This document shows positions 48,465 through 56,440 of a DNA stretch of 64,000 bases, in pieces. Position 1 is the first letter of the stretch. Each line of letters begins with the position of its first letter. A program made the translations under genes and the position numbers. This DNA is from Glaciibacter superstes DSM 21135 (GTDB lineage: Bacteria; Actinomycetota; Actinomycetes; Actinomycetales; Microbacteriaceae). The stretch spans positions 62,001 through 126,000 of the forward strand of contig NZ_ATWH01000009.1 of NCBI RefSeq assembly GCF_000421145.1, read 5' to 3'. The notes under the pieces were generated by a model. The model ran no database searches and was not told where the DNA came from. It saw only the letters and a list, made by a program, of their open reading frames with translations.

Positions 48465-50036
48465 CTACGCTTGCCGCGTCAACCGCGCGAGCAGCTCTGC
48501 CGCCGAGCGATCGAGACGCGCACCACCGACACGAATGCCGGCCACCAGCAACCCCGCTCCCAGCACCACACCCACCACGAGCGCGATCCACCCGAACAGC
48601 ACCTGCCCGGTGGTGAAACCGATAATCGCCAGCGCCAGCTCTGGAATGACCAGCACCAGCAGAATCCCCCAGGCCGCGAACATCATCAGCCCCGTCGTGA
48701 AGCCGCCGCCCGGCGGCGACTTGAACGGGCTGTCCCCCGGCGCCGGAACCGGCACCACGATGAGCGACGAACTCACACTCGCCAGACCGAGACCACTGAA
48801 CAACACCCCGAGTGTCAGGCCCAGAAGCCCGGGCAGAATGCTCCAGGCATCCGAGATCCACACCGTCGCCACCGCCAGCACCAGCACAGCCGGCAACGCG
48901 ATCGAGCCGAGCGCAATCACCCGACCAGCACGATCTGCGACACCGCTCACCCCCTTCGACACATGCAGGGCGAACGCCGTGTTGTCATACGCGACATCCG
49001 TGAAGATCGACAGCGACATCAGCAACGCCACCAACGGCGCCGTCGCATTCAAAAACCCCAGCGACTGCATATTGTTCGCGTAGAACAGCATCAAAACCGG
49101 AATCAGCGGCACAATGATGAACTGCCGCGCGTACCGCGGATCGCGCAGCCAATACGTCAACGCCCGAGCCGCCACCGCCCCGGTCGGCGTCGCCGGCAGC
49201 CGACCGAAGAACCCCAGCTTGCCTTGCACCTGCTTGCGCGACGCCGACTGCATCGGCGACACCTGCGACCGCGACAGACTCGCCCGCCAGATCCACGCAC
49301 ACAGCGCCAGCGTCGCCAGAGCAATCACGAACTTCAGCGCGGCCGCCCCGCCGTTACCGAGAACCACGTCAGCCGGAACCGACCAGATCGCCCCCAGCGG
49401 CGTCCACGACAGCGCCTCCGCAAGCCCCGGCAACGCGTCACTGGAATCGCGGAGCCCCGAACTCACGAACACGATGATCGGCCCGAGTAACACCAGCGGC
49501 ACAAACGCGATGATCCCGCTGATCTCCCGAAACCTGCGCCCAGACGCCAGCCCGGTCGAGATCGACGCCACCATGCGCGACGCGACAACACAGGTCAGCA
49601 TGCCAACGAACGCGCACACCACCGCAATCAAGGCGGCAAACGGATGCTGCCACCAGGTTCCAGCCGTCGCCAGCGCTCCGAGCAGCGTCAGCACACCCGG
49701 GATCCCCAGCACCCCGCTCACCAGCAGCCCCACGAACAGGCTGTTCAGCGGAATCGGAAAGGTCACGAGTTTGGCCGGGTCGAGCGTCTGGTCCATGCCC
49801 GCGGCGAACAGAGGAATGATCACCCAGCCGAGCACCACGGCAGAACCGGCCAGCACCACAATCGTGCGCGCGAGATCTGGCGACGCCGCACTCAGAGCGA
49901 CGAGTCCTGCTGCCGCGAGCGCCAGCATCCCGAGCCCGTAGAGTGCACCGAGGATGACGGCCACCATCTGCCAGGGGCTACGCCGCAGGGAGTTCCACAG
50001 AACCAGCAGCCGGAGCCTTACGAGATGCGCAACCAC
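48465..50036 (-). CDS. ABC exporter permease, 12-TM type
   Basis: The 523-residue membrane protein starts at a GTG and overlaps the ATPase stop by 19 bases. Around twelve hydrophobic segments, for example LAGSAVVLGWVIIPLFAAGMDQTLDPAKL and RQFIIVPLIPVLMLFYANNM. It resembles the large actinobacterial permeases paired with CcmA-type ATPases, with no defined substrate. The pair likely exports a lipid, peptide or drug. The C-terminal end (AGIRVGGARLDRSAAELLARL) is followed by the decayed repeat. Confidence 0.85.
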   Translation of the reverse strand: MVAHLVRLRLLVLWNSLRRSPWQMVAVILGALYGLGMLALAAAGLVALSAASPDLARTIVVLAGSAVVLGWVIIPLFAAGMDQTLDPAKLVTFPIPLNSLFVGLLVSGVLGIPGVLTLLGALATAGTWWQHPFAALIAVVCAFVGMLTCVVASRMVASISTGLASGRRFREISGIIAFVPLVLLGPIIVFVSSGLRDSSDALPGLAEALSWTPLGAIWSVPADVVLGNGGAAALKFVIALATLALCAWIWRASLSRSQVSPMQSASRKQVQGKLGFFGRLPATPTGAVAARALTYWLRDPRYARQFIIVPLIPVLMLFYANNMQSLGFLNATAPLVALLMSLSIFTDVAYDNTAFALHVSKGVSGVADRAGRVIALGSIALPAVLVLAVATVWISDAWSILPGLLGLTLGVLFSGLGLASVSSSLIVVPVPAPGDSPFKSPPGGGFTTGLMMFAAWGILLVLVIPELALAIIGFTTGQVLFGWIALVVGVVLGAGLLVAGIRVGGARLDRSAAELLARLTRQA

Positions 50037-50851
50037 TCTGGGCCCTCCGCGTGGCTGCGTCCGCCGACGAGTTCAACGAATCGATCTTCGAGCGTCTGGC
50101 CGTCTCTCACCTCATCGACGGTGCCGGCCGCCAACACCCGGCCGGCCGCGATCACCGCCACGTGGTCGCACATGCGCTGCACCAGGTCCATGGAGTGACT
50201 GGAGACGATGACCGTGCCGCCCGAGGTCACGTACCCCTTCAGAATGTCGCGGATGTTGGCGGCCGACACCGGGTCGACCGATTCGAACGGCTCGTCGAGC
50301 ACCAGCAGTCGCGGCGCGTGCACCAACGCGCAGGCGAGTGCAATCTTCTTCGTCATGCCGGCGGAGTAGTCGACGACGAGAACACCGGCCGCGTCCTCGA
50401 GGTCGAGCAGCCGGAGGAGGTCGGCGACCCGTTCACCAACCGTCTCGCGCGACATGCCGCTGAGGTAGCCGGCGTAGGTGACGAGCTGCTCGCCGGAGAG
50501 CCGGTCGAAGAGCTTCACACCGTCGGAGAGAACTCCGACGAGCCGCTTGGCCTCCAGCAGGTTCTGCCAGACGTCGATGCCGTGCACCTGGATCTGCCCG
50601 GCATCCGGCCGCAGCAACCCGGTCGCCATCGAGAGGGTCGTGGTCTTGCCCGCGCCATTGGGGCCGACAAGCCCATAGAACGAACCGGCCGGCACATCGA
50701 GGTCAATGTGATCGACGGCCACGTTCTCACCGAACGCCTTGACCAGGCCACGGATGCTGAGGGCCGGGCCGGCAGCGGATTGGCTGAGCGCGGCGGGTGG
50801 TTGGTCTGGCGGCTGGGGCTGGTGTGTCGGCTGGGGCTGAGACTCAGTCAT
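50018..50851 (-). CDS. ABC transporter ATP-binding protein, CcmA type
   Basis: A 277-residue ATPase with a Pro/Gln-rich N-terminal tail (QPQPTHQPQPPDQPP), Walker A GPNGAGKTTT (about 67-76), signature DYSAGMTKK, Walker B RLLVLDEPFESVDP and H-loop VSSHSM. It overlaps the permease gene and forms an exporter with it. The signature YSAGM in place of LSGGQ is common in this subgroup. Confidence 0.9.
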   Translation of the reverse strand: MTESQPQPTHQPQPPDQPPAALSQSAAGPALSIRGLVKAFGENVAVDHIDLDVPAGSFYGLVGPNGAGKTTTLSMATGLLRPDAGQIQVHGIDVWQNLLEAKRLVGVLSDGVKLFDRLSGEQLVTYAGYLSGMSRETVGERVADLLRLLDLEDAAGVLVVDYSAGMTKKIALACALVHAPRLLVLDEPFESVDPVSAANIRDILKGYVTSGGTVIVSSHSMDLVQRMCDHVAVIAAGRVLAAGTVDEVRDGQTLEDRFVELVGGRSHAEGPEWLRIS

Positions 50852-50907
50852 TCAAGCCACCCTAACGGAATACCCCGAAGTGGTCAGGCACGTGGTCACA
50901 CGCCCCG

Positions 50908-51345
50908 TCAGGTCAGACCGGGCGTCCTCGGCGCAACGGTCGTGGACTGCACGATCGACGTCGTCGTCTGCCCATAGAGCAGAAACTTGTCGAGCACCAC
51001 TTCGAACGTGCTCAGGTCTGTCGCGTGCACCTTGAGGAGGAAGCAGTCCTCACCGGTGATGCGATGGCACTCACTTACTTGCGGGATGCTGCGCGCCAGC
51101 TCGGCGATCTTCGCCAGCTGTCCTGGCCCCGGCCGCACACGCACGTAGGCCGCGACCGGCAGGCCGAGGGCGGCCGGATTCACCTCGAGCCGGTAGCCGA
51201 GAATCACGCCGCTCTCCTGCAGCCTGCGCACGCGTTCCCGCGCCGTCGGCACGGACACCTGCACCCGGCGCGCCAGCTCCGCCGTCGACAGTCGCGGATC
51301 GGCATCGAGTTCGGCCAACACCCGGCGGCCAGCGCGGTCTTCCAC
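50908..51345 (-). CDS. Lrp/AsnC-family transcriptional regulator
   Basis: The 145-residue protein begins directly with the Lrp helix-turn-helix (VLAELDADPRLSTAELARRVQVSVPTARERVRRLQESG, about 9-46) and ends with the RAM ligand domain (YVRVRPGPGQLAKIAELARSIPQV, GEDCFLLKVHA). The start is a GTG at 51345 with a poorly placed GAGG. The first residues (MEDRAG) do not look like the usual Lrp opening, and the gene meets the divergent EamA gene with no intergenic space, so the true 5' end may be lost. It would normally control the adjacent exporter in response to an amino acid. Confidence 0.85.
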   Translation of the reverse strand: MEDRAGRRVLAELDADPRLSTAELARRVQVSVPTARERVRRLQESGVILGYRLEVNPAALGLPVAAYVRVRPGPGQLAKIAELARSIPQVSECHRITGEDCFLLKVHATDLSTFEVVLDKFLLYGQTTTSIVQSTTVAPRTPGLT

Positions 51346-52167
51346 TACCTCGGCCCGGCGTTCGCCGTACTCCTGTTCGCGAGCGTCGATGCCCTCGGCG
51401 TCGTCTGGCTGCGCATCGCTTCCGCCGCCGTGATCTTCGCGATCTGGCGTCGCCCCTGGCGCACCTGGCAGGTCTCGACCTGGCGTCAGCGCCGGCTGCT
51501 CATCGCTCTCGGAGTGGTACTCGGCGCCATGAACAGCGTGTTCTACCTCGCCATCGAGCGGCTCCCGCTGGCGACAGTAGGCGCAATCGAATTTCTCGGG
51601 CCGATCGTGCTCGCGGCCATCGGCATCCGTTCACGTCGCAACCTGGGCGCCGCCCTTCTCGCCTGCGCCGGCGTCTGGCTGCTCACTACCGTGCATCTGG
51701 GCGGCGCCGGGCAACTGAGCGGCACTGTGCACCTCAGCGGGGCGGCGCTCGGCCTGATCTTCGCGTTCGCGAACTGCGCACTGTTCGCGGCATACATCGT
51801 GCTCGGCCACCGGCTCGCGGCCGACGGTGGCGCGTCTGGCATCGACCGGCTCGGTGCCGCGATGCTCATCGCAATGGTCGTCGTCGCGCCGATCGGCATC
51901 GCGGATGCCGCGGCCACGCTCGCCGCGCCGCTCCTGCTGGCCGCCGCGATCGGCGTTGGCGTCTGTTCCTCCGTGATTCCGTACGTCTGCGACCAGCTCG
52001 CCATGGCACGGATGCCGCGCGCCACCTTCGCCCTGATGCTGTCGTTGCTGCCCGCAACGGCCACCGTCATCGGGGTGCTCGTGCTTGCGCAGGTGCCGAG
52101 CTGGATCGAGGCGCTCGGCGTACTTCTCGTGATCGGCGGCGTCGCCCTGCACCGGCAGCGGGCGTAG
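51331..52167 (+). pseudogene. EamA/RhtA-type exporter lacking a usable start
   Basis: From about 51331 the frame encodes an amino-acid-exporter-like DMT protein (AVFHYLGPAFAVLLFASVDALG, VGAIEFLGPIVLAAIGI, FANCALFAAYIVLGHRLA) of about 278 residues. No ATG, GTG or TTG occurs in frame between 51183 and the first membrane segment, and everything upstream is antisense Lrp gene. Relatives have some 10-15 more residues here. The 5' end and promoter seem to have been deleted together with the Lrp promoter, or the assembly has collapsed. Confidence 0.7.
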
Positions 52168-52203
52168 TGGATTTGTCTTACACAACGTCGTATCATGGCT
52201 GCT

Positions 52204-52434
52204 ATGCCCGTCGTGAACTTCAGAACCGATGAACCCTCGGAGCGCGCCCTGGCCGAGCTGACTGCAGACGGCGCGAGCGTGTCGGAGGCCGTGCGCCGGG
52301 CCCTGATCGATGCGGTGCGACTGCGCAGACGCGAGCAGATGCGCCGGGAATCGCTGCAGGCGGCGAATGATCGAGACGATGTTGCCGAGAGCCGACGAGT
52401 GGCAGAAGAGATGGACGACCTGCGTGCGTGGTGA
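52204..52434 (+). CDS. Ribbon-helix-helix antitoxin (MazE-like partner)
   Basis: From the ATG at 52204 the product is 76 residues with an RHH core (VVNFRTDEPSERALAELTADGASVSEAVRRALIDAV, about 3-38) and a charged helical tail ending EEMDDLRAW that should wrap the toxin. An in-frame ATG at 52195 would add three residues. The end overlaps the toxin start by 11 bases, so the two are coupled. TTGTCTTACACAACG upstream holds a likely promoter. Confidence 0.82.
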   Translation: MPVVNFRTDEPSERALAELTADGASVSEAVRRALIDAVRLRRREQMRRESLQAANDRDDVAESRRVAEEMDDLRAW

Positions 52435-52738
52435 CATCCGTCGCCTGAATGCCCCGCGAAACGCCAGGGGTCACGAGCAGACGGGTCCACGATATGCCGT
52501 TGTGGTGCAGTCAGACGACCTGCTGCTCTCCACAATTCTTGTAGCACCGACGTCGCGTTCTGCATCACCTCGCATCTTTCGGCCGACCATCGTTATCGGA
52601 AACGACGAGACCCAGGTGCTCGTGGAGCAGACGACTGCAGTCGCGCCTGAACGCCTCGGCGATTTCGTCGGCAGGGTCAGCCGAAGCGAACTTGACGAGA
52701 TCGATCAGGCCCTGCGGCTTGCCCTGGAGCTGGACTGA
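52424..52738 (+). CDS. MazF/PemK-type endoribonuclease toxin
   Basis: Starting at the GTG inside the antitoxin end, the product is 104 residues. VRGDIRRL opening, GPRYAVVVQSDDLLLSTILVAPTS and PTIVIGNDETQVLVEQTTAVAPERLG are the MazF barrel strands; the GDI and TS elements correspond to the catalytic Arg and Thr/Ser region of the family. MazF toxins cut mRNA at short motifs. The longer upstream frame lies within the antitoxin gene and is not coding. Confidence 0.85.
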   Translation: MRGDIRRLNAPRNARGHEQTGPRYAVVVQSDDLLLSTILVAPTSRSASPRIFRPTIVIGNDETQVLVEQTTAVAPERLGDFVGRVSRSELDEIDQALRLALELD

Positions 52739-52774
52739 TTGAACTTGGACTGAGTGAGGCCGGCCTGAGTGAGG

Positions 52775-53170
52775 TCAGCTACCCAACACAGTCAATCCGC
52801 GGGTCGAAGCGGCTCGCGCAAGCCGATCGTCGAATGTGGCCACACTCGCGCCGGATTCCTCAGCCGCGAGCAGCACGCAGCAGTCCGGCATCTTCAAGCC
52901 CGTGTCAGCTCGCAATCGGACCAGCCGTTCTGCGACTTCGGCAGGAAATGACAACTCCCTCATCTCCAGATCGCGCAATACCGCCTGCACCAGGTCCAAC
53001 CGACCCATGCGAATGGGTGCGACAAGCACTTCTGCCAGGGTGAGCGAGCTGATGGCGAGGTCGTCATCGATCGCTTCGGCGAGGATCGTTTCCGCAGCAG
53101 CATGGTGGGTAGCATCGCCGTCGAGATAGGCAATGAGAACGCTGGCGTCGAGAACGATCACGCCGGCCAC
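52775..53170 (-). CDS. VapC-type PIN-domain ribonuclease toxin
   Basis: A 131-residue PIN domain with the acidic active site: VLDASVLIAYLDGD (Asp8), LTLAEVLVAP (Glu about 46), MPDCCVLLAAEE (Asp about 95) and VATFDDRLAR (Asp about 113). VapC toxins cleave tRNA or rRNA. It overlaps the antitoxin gene by 13 bases in the usual antitoxin-first order. The neighbouring MazEF-like pair is convergent with it. Confidence 0.9.
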   Translation of the reverse strand: MAGVIVLDASVLIAYLDGDATHHAAAETILAEAIDDDLAISSLTLAEVLVAPIRMGRLDLVQAVLRDLEMRELSFPAEVAERLVRLRADTGLKMPDCCVLLAAEESGASVATFDDRLARAASTRGLTVLGS

Positions 53171-53421
53171 TCGTCGCGAGCGTGCTCGAGGTAGCCAGGC
53201 CCATATGTTCCGGTGAGGGCACCACTGTGCTTGCGAACGGCGTCAAGCCTGCGACGGCGCTGTTCTTCGTGCACCTGCTGCGTTGCGTGGTGGCCCTCGA
53301 GCGCGAGTCGTGCGAGCAACTGGGGGCGACTCAGGCCCGGCCACAGGACGGCAGCATCATCCAGCGCTGCAGCGAGCGCATCGGTTTCGGTCACAAGATG
53401 CCGGGGTCGAGTGGTGGGCAT
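53158..53421 (-). CDS. VapB-like antitoxin
   Basis: From the ATG at 53421 the product is 87 residues: LVTETDALAAALDDAAVLWPGLSRPQLLARLALEGHHA, then a Gln/Arg-rich helix and a C-terminal TGTYGPGYLEHARDEWPA that should contact the toxin. It resembles small VapC-linked antitoxins of actinobacteria rather than a classic AbrB or RHH VapB. A TGACACTGGTGGCACGG stretch upstream may hold the operator. Confidence 0.75.
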   Translation of the reverse strand: MPTTRPRHLVTETDALAAALDDAAVLWPGLSRPQLLARLALEGHHATQQVHEEQRRRRLDAVRKHSGALTGTYGPGYLEHARDEWPA

Positions 53422-53483
53422 AGTCCAAGTGTGACACTGGTGGCACGGGTGATACACCGCCGAGTGCGGGCCGAATGGGTCGG

Positions 53484-53759
53484 TCAGGAGTCCTTGGTCA
53501 TACGGCGAACCTCAGCGTCGACCTTGTCATCCGTTATCACGCCGCGGCCGGGGCCGTATGCATCGATGCCACTGAACACGGCGGCAACGCCCATGCCACC
53601 GATGACCCAGATCGGCCAGAAGAAGCCGCCGGGGCTGGTGATGAACCAGACACCCACGACGAGAATCGTGACGGCCGCCCAGATGAGCAGGTAGTGCTTG
53701 AAATCGGACTGCGCCTTCAGCCGCTTGTGCGCAATCTTCCTGAGCTCCTCGTTGTCCAT
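53484..53759 (-). CDS. 2TM-domain membrane protein
   Basis: The 91-residue protein has a basic helix (ELRKIAHKRLKAQSDFKHY) followed by two membrane segments (LLIWAAVTILVVGVWFI, FWPIWVIGGMGVAAVFSGI). This 2TM domain is widespread, often beside histidine kinases, and of unknown function. It appears to be transcribed alone. Confidence 0.82.
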   Translation of the reverse strand: MDNEELRKIAHKRLKAQSDFKHYLLIWAAVTILVVGVWFITSPGGFFWPIWVIGGMGVAAVFSGIDAYGPGRGVITDDKVDAEVRRMTKDS

Positions 53760-53819
53760 GGGATGAGGCTACCGCTCGAAGAGGCCGGTTGACCAGACCG
53801 CACCGCACCCCGTTCAGGG

Positions 53820-54638
53820 TCAGACCCGTTCTGGGGACGCCTCGGGCGCGACGCTCGGCTGCGCCTCTGCCGCACGGGCGTGCGACGGAAACGGTGCTGC
53901 GGCATCCGTTGGCGGCGGACCCGGCTGATGCGCGGCGGCGACCGGATGCTGCATGTGGCTGCCAGAGGCGCTCATCTTGTCGATCCAGGCGAGCGCGACT
54001 GCGGAAACGATGAACACCATGTGAATCACGACCTGCCAGAGCACGCCGTCCCAGGTATACGTCTCGCCGGTCAGGCTCTCCTGCTCACCCTCCTGCCCCC
54101 GCGGCGGGAGGTCGCTGACGCCGATGAACGTCTTCAACAGGTGGATGGACGAGATGCCGATGATCGCCATGGCTAACTTGACCTTGAGCACATTCGCGTT
54201 GACATGTGAGAGCCACTCAGGCTGGTCGGGGTGCCCATCGATCTTGATCTTCGACACGAAGGTCTCGTAGCCGCCGATGATCACCATGATCAGCAGGTTC
54301 GCGATCATCACGACGTCGATCAGGCCGAGCACCATGAGCATGATCTTGGCCTCGTTGATGTGCGAGATGTCGGTGAAGACCTCTTCTCCGAGGTGGAAGA
54401 GCTCCACCATGAAGACCACAACGTAGACGAGCTGGGCGAGGATCAGGCCGAGGTAGAGCGGCGCCTGCAGCCACCGGCTGAAGAAGATCAGCCCGCCGAC
54501 GCCGGAAACCCAGGGTGACGGTTCACGGAACTGGCGGGCCGTCGGCGGATTCGGCAGGTTTGGCGCGTTCGGTGCATTCTGCGGTGCGGTAATTGGTGCG
54601 GTGGACGAGGGCGCTGGCGTTTCATTCACGTCGGTCAC
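53820..54638 (-). CDS. YqhA/UPF0114 (TIGR00645) family membrane protein
   Basis: A 272-residue protein: Pro/Asn-rich tail, then four membrane segments with the family's EVFTDISHINEAKIMLMVLGLIDVVMIANLL and MVIIGGYETFVSKI, IDGHPDQPEWLSHVNANVLKVKLAMAI. A long Pro/Ala-rich C-terminal extension is unusual compared with E. coli YqhA (about 164 residues). The family has been linked to acid or membrane stress, but its biochemical function is not established. Confidence 0.88.
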   Translation of the reverse strand: MTDVNETPAPSSTAPITAPQNAPNAPNLPNPPTARQFREPSPWVSGVGGLIFFSRWLQAPLYLGLILAQLVYVVVFMVELFHLGEEVFTDISHINEAKIMLMVLGLIDVVMIANLLIMVIIGGYETFVSKIKIDGHPDQPEWLSHVNANVLKVKLAMAIIGISSIHLLKTFIGVSDLPPRGQEGEQESLTGETYTWDGVLWQVVIHMVFIVSAVALAWIDKMSASGSHMQHPVAAAHQPGPPPTDAAAPFPSHARAAEAQPSVAPEASPERV

Positions 54639-54712
54639 TCGCAGAATTCTAGGGGGAGAAACCTGAGGAAAACCCGGGGATTACGCGCTCGGTTCGCGAC
54701 ATGTGCGCCCAA

Positions 54713-54760
54713 CCGTGAGCTGAGCACCTTCATTCGCGCGGGAAGGTGCTTACGTCACGG
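54713..54760. repeat. Palindromic AGCACCTTC repeat, copy A
   Basis: CCGTGAGCTGAGCACCTTC (54713-54731) pairs imperfectly with GAAGGTGCTTACGTCACGG (54742-54760). It overlaps the end of the small membrane protein gene and may terminate it. A second copy at 62976-63016 is cut by an insertion sequence. Confidence 0.55.
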
Positions 54761-54996
54761 CTCGGCGAGGTGGAGGCGGGCCGGGTGGCGACGGGCTGAG
54801 CAGGCGCGACATGTGCGGCGACCGGCTGAGCAGGCGCGACGGCAGGACTCTCGGCCGGCTCGAACTTGAAGAGCGTCACGTAGATCGGGCCGGCTACGAA
54901 CCAGATCAGCAGGATGGCGCTCAGGCGGGCGATCATGCTCCACATCACGTCGTGTTCGAACAGCGCGTCCCAGGAATCGGCGCCGGTGAAGGTCAT
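54730..54996 (-). CDS. Small one-TM membrane protein
   Basis: An 88-residue protein with one membrane segment (MIARLSAILLIWFVAGPIYVTLF, about 21-43) and a cytoplasmic or external Pro/Ala tail containing APAQPVA twice, from a 16-bp repeat in the DNA. No family is recognised. The stop lies inside the palindromic repeat. Confidence 0.6.
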   Translation of the reverse strand: MTFTGADSWDALFEHDVMWSMIARLSAILLIWFVAGPIYVTLFKFEPAESPAVAPAQPVAAHVAPAQPVATRPASTSPSRDVSTFPRE

Positions 54997-55107
54997 GAGT
55001 CAAGCCTGCGAGGCGAACGGATGCCGCGCATCCGTCATCTGTGGCATCTTACGACCGGCGGATACCCACTTCGATGTACGCCGTTTCGAAGTACGTCACT
55101 CGCCGAC

Positions 55108-55749
55108 TCACGCCGCAAGCACCTGTACCTCGTGTTCGAACAGTGCGTCGGCGTCAATGTGCATGGCACTGTAAGCGCCACCGGCCTCGAGGCTGACCAG
55201 GCCGTGCAGGCGCGACCACACCCGGACGGCCTGTTGGAAGTCGTCGGTGCCGCCGCTTCGAGCGGTCAGCACCTCGTCGTTGGTGAGGTGCGCCGGGCGC
55301 TCCTGTGAACCCTGGCGGCCGGCAAGGATGCTGAGCACAATACCCATCAGTGATCGCGCGGCGTTGGACAAGGGCTCGGCGTGCGCGTTGTAACCGGGAA
55401 GGGGCGCCTTGAAGAGCAATTCGTAGCGATGAGGCTGCGCGAGTGCCCACTGCCGGTACGCACGCGCCAACCCCCGGATGCGATCCTCGGGCGTCGCCGC
55501 GCCCTCACTCACGGCAGCATCGCGCGCCAGGGCGTCGCGCAGGTCGGAATAGGCGTCGATGACGAGGGCGGTGAGCAATTCGTCGCGATTGGCGAAGTAC
55601 CGGTACAGGGCCGATCCGGAGACGGAAAGCTCCTTGGCGATGGCGTTGAGCGAGATCGCCTGGGCTCCTCCTTCAACCAACTGCGCCAGAGCCACCTGCT
55701 TCACGTCGTCGCGCACCTGCTCGCGAAACCGCTCTCGCGTCGAACTCAT
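55108..55749 (-). CDS. TetR-family transcriptional regulator (WHG-type C-terminal domain)
   Basis: The ATG at 55749 has GAGGG 4 bases upstream and gives 213 residues; the longer frame is not supported. TetR HTH at about 20-60 (QLVEGGAQAISLNAIAKELSVSGSALYRYFANRDELLTAL) and a C-terminal ligand domain (YRQWALAQPHRYELLF, VWSRLHGLVSLEAGG) of the WHG group. It is divergent from the COG4315/DyP operon and is the likely regulator of it. Confidence 0.9.
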   Translation of the reverse strand: MSSTRERFREQVRDDVKQVALAQLVEGGAQAISLNAIAKELSVSGSALYRYFANRDELLTALVIDAYSDLRDALARDAAVSEGAATPEDRIRGLARAYRQWALAQPHRYELLFKAPLPGYNAHAEPLSNAARSLMGIVLSILAGRQGSQERPAHLTNDEVLTARSGGTDDFQQAVRVWSRLHGLVSLEAGGAYSAMHIDADALFEHEVQVLAA

Positions 55750-55903
55750 GCGTCCCTCACTGGGCTCGCTTGACTCATTTGGCAGTCGAATCACCTCCAC
55801 GGTCGTAGATCCCAACAGTCTCACACAAGAGAATAGTATCCCCAAACGAGAGAGGTTGCCGCAAAACTAGACAAGCTTCTCGATTTGTGTGAGGCTCTAT
55901 CGC

Positions 55904-56440
55904 ATGGACACCATTACTCACCCCAAGCCCACATCCACCCAGCCTTCGACCTCAGGTCGGAAGCGCCGAAACTCCCTCATCTGGGGCGGGGCCGCCGTAG
56001 CGGCGCTTGCCGTCGGCATCACGGCAGCGCTCGTCTTCACGAACCGTGACACCCCCGTCGTCGACGCCGGCCCGGCGCGAGTAGACGTCGCAACGATCGA
56101 CGGACTCGGTGAGGTCCTGGTCGACGGCCAGGGTCGCACGTTGTACCTCTTCGAACCGGATGAAGCAGCCGACGTCACCTGCACGGGCGGGTGTGCCGAC
56201 AAATGGCCGCCGCTTGTGGCGATGGACGACGCAGAGCCCGAAGTCGGCGGAGACGTCGATCCCGCATTGGTCGCCACTGTCGCGGATCAAGTCGGCGCAG
56301 AGGTGCTGACCTTCGAAGGCTGGCCGCTGTACCGCTACGTCTCTGATGAGGTTGGCGAGGCCACCGGAACAGGGAAAGACCAAAACGGTGGCGTGTGGTG
56401 GGCACTCACCCCGGCCGGAGAGCGAGTGGAAGCCCCCTGA
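55904..56440 (+). CDS. COG4315 (secreted repeat of unknown function) membrane-anchored protein
   Basis: From the ATG at 55904 (GAGG 9 bases upstream) the product is 178 residues: basic tail, one membrane anchor (LIWGGAAVAALAVGITAALVF), then two copies of the PF03640-type repeat (GLGEVLVDGQGRTLYLFEPD, VTCTGGCADKWPPLVAM; GAEVLTFEGWPLYRYVSDE). The repeat is seen in surface proteins near redox or metal systems. It is coupled to the peroxidase gene through TGATG (56438-56442). A role in extracellular redox or heme handling is inferred only from this pairing. Confidence 0.85.
   Translation: MDTITHPKPTSTQPSTSGRKRRNSLIWGGAAVAALAVGITAALVFTNRDTPVVDAGPARVDVATIDGLGEVLVDGQGRTLYLFEPDEAADVTCTGGCADKWPPLVAMDDAEPEVGGDVDPALVATVADQVGAEVLTFEGWPLYRYVSDEVGEATGTGKDQNGGVWWALTPAGERVEAP

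Noticed and set aside
48471-49490. 339-codon plus-strand frame
   Set aside because: Antisense to the ABC permease, extremely Arg/His/Gln-rich, no recognisable domain.
54781-54845. Short GGCTGAGCAGGCGCGAC repeats as a possible CRISPR or minisatellite
   Set aside because: Only two copies and they are in-frame coding repeats (APAQPVA) of the small membrane protein.
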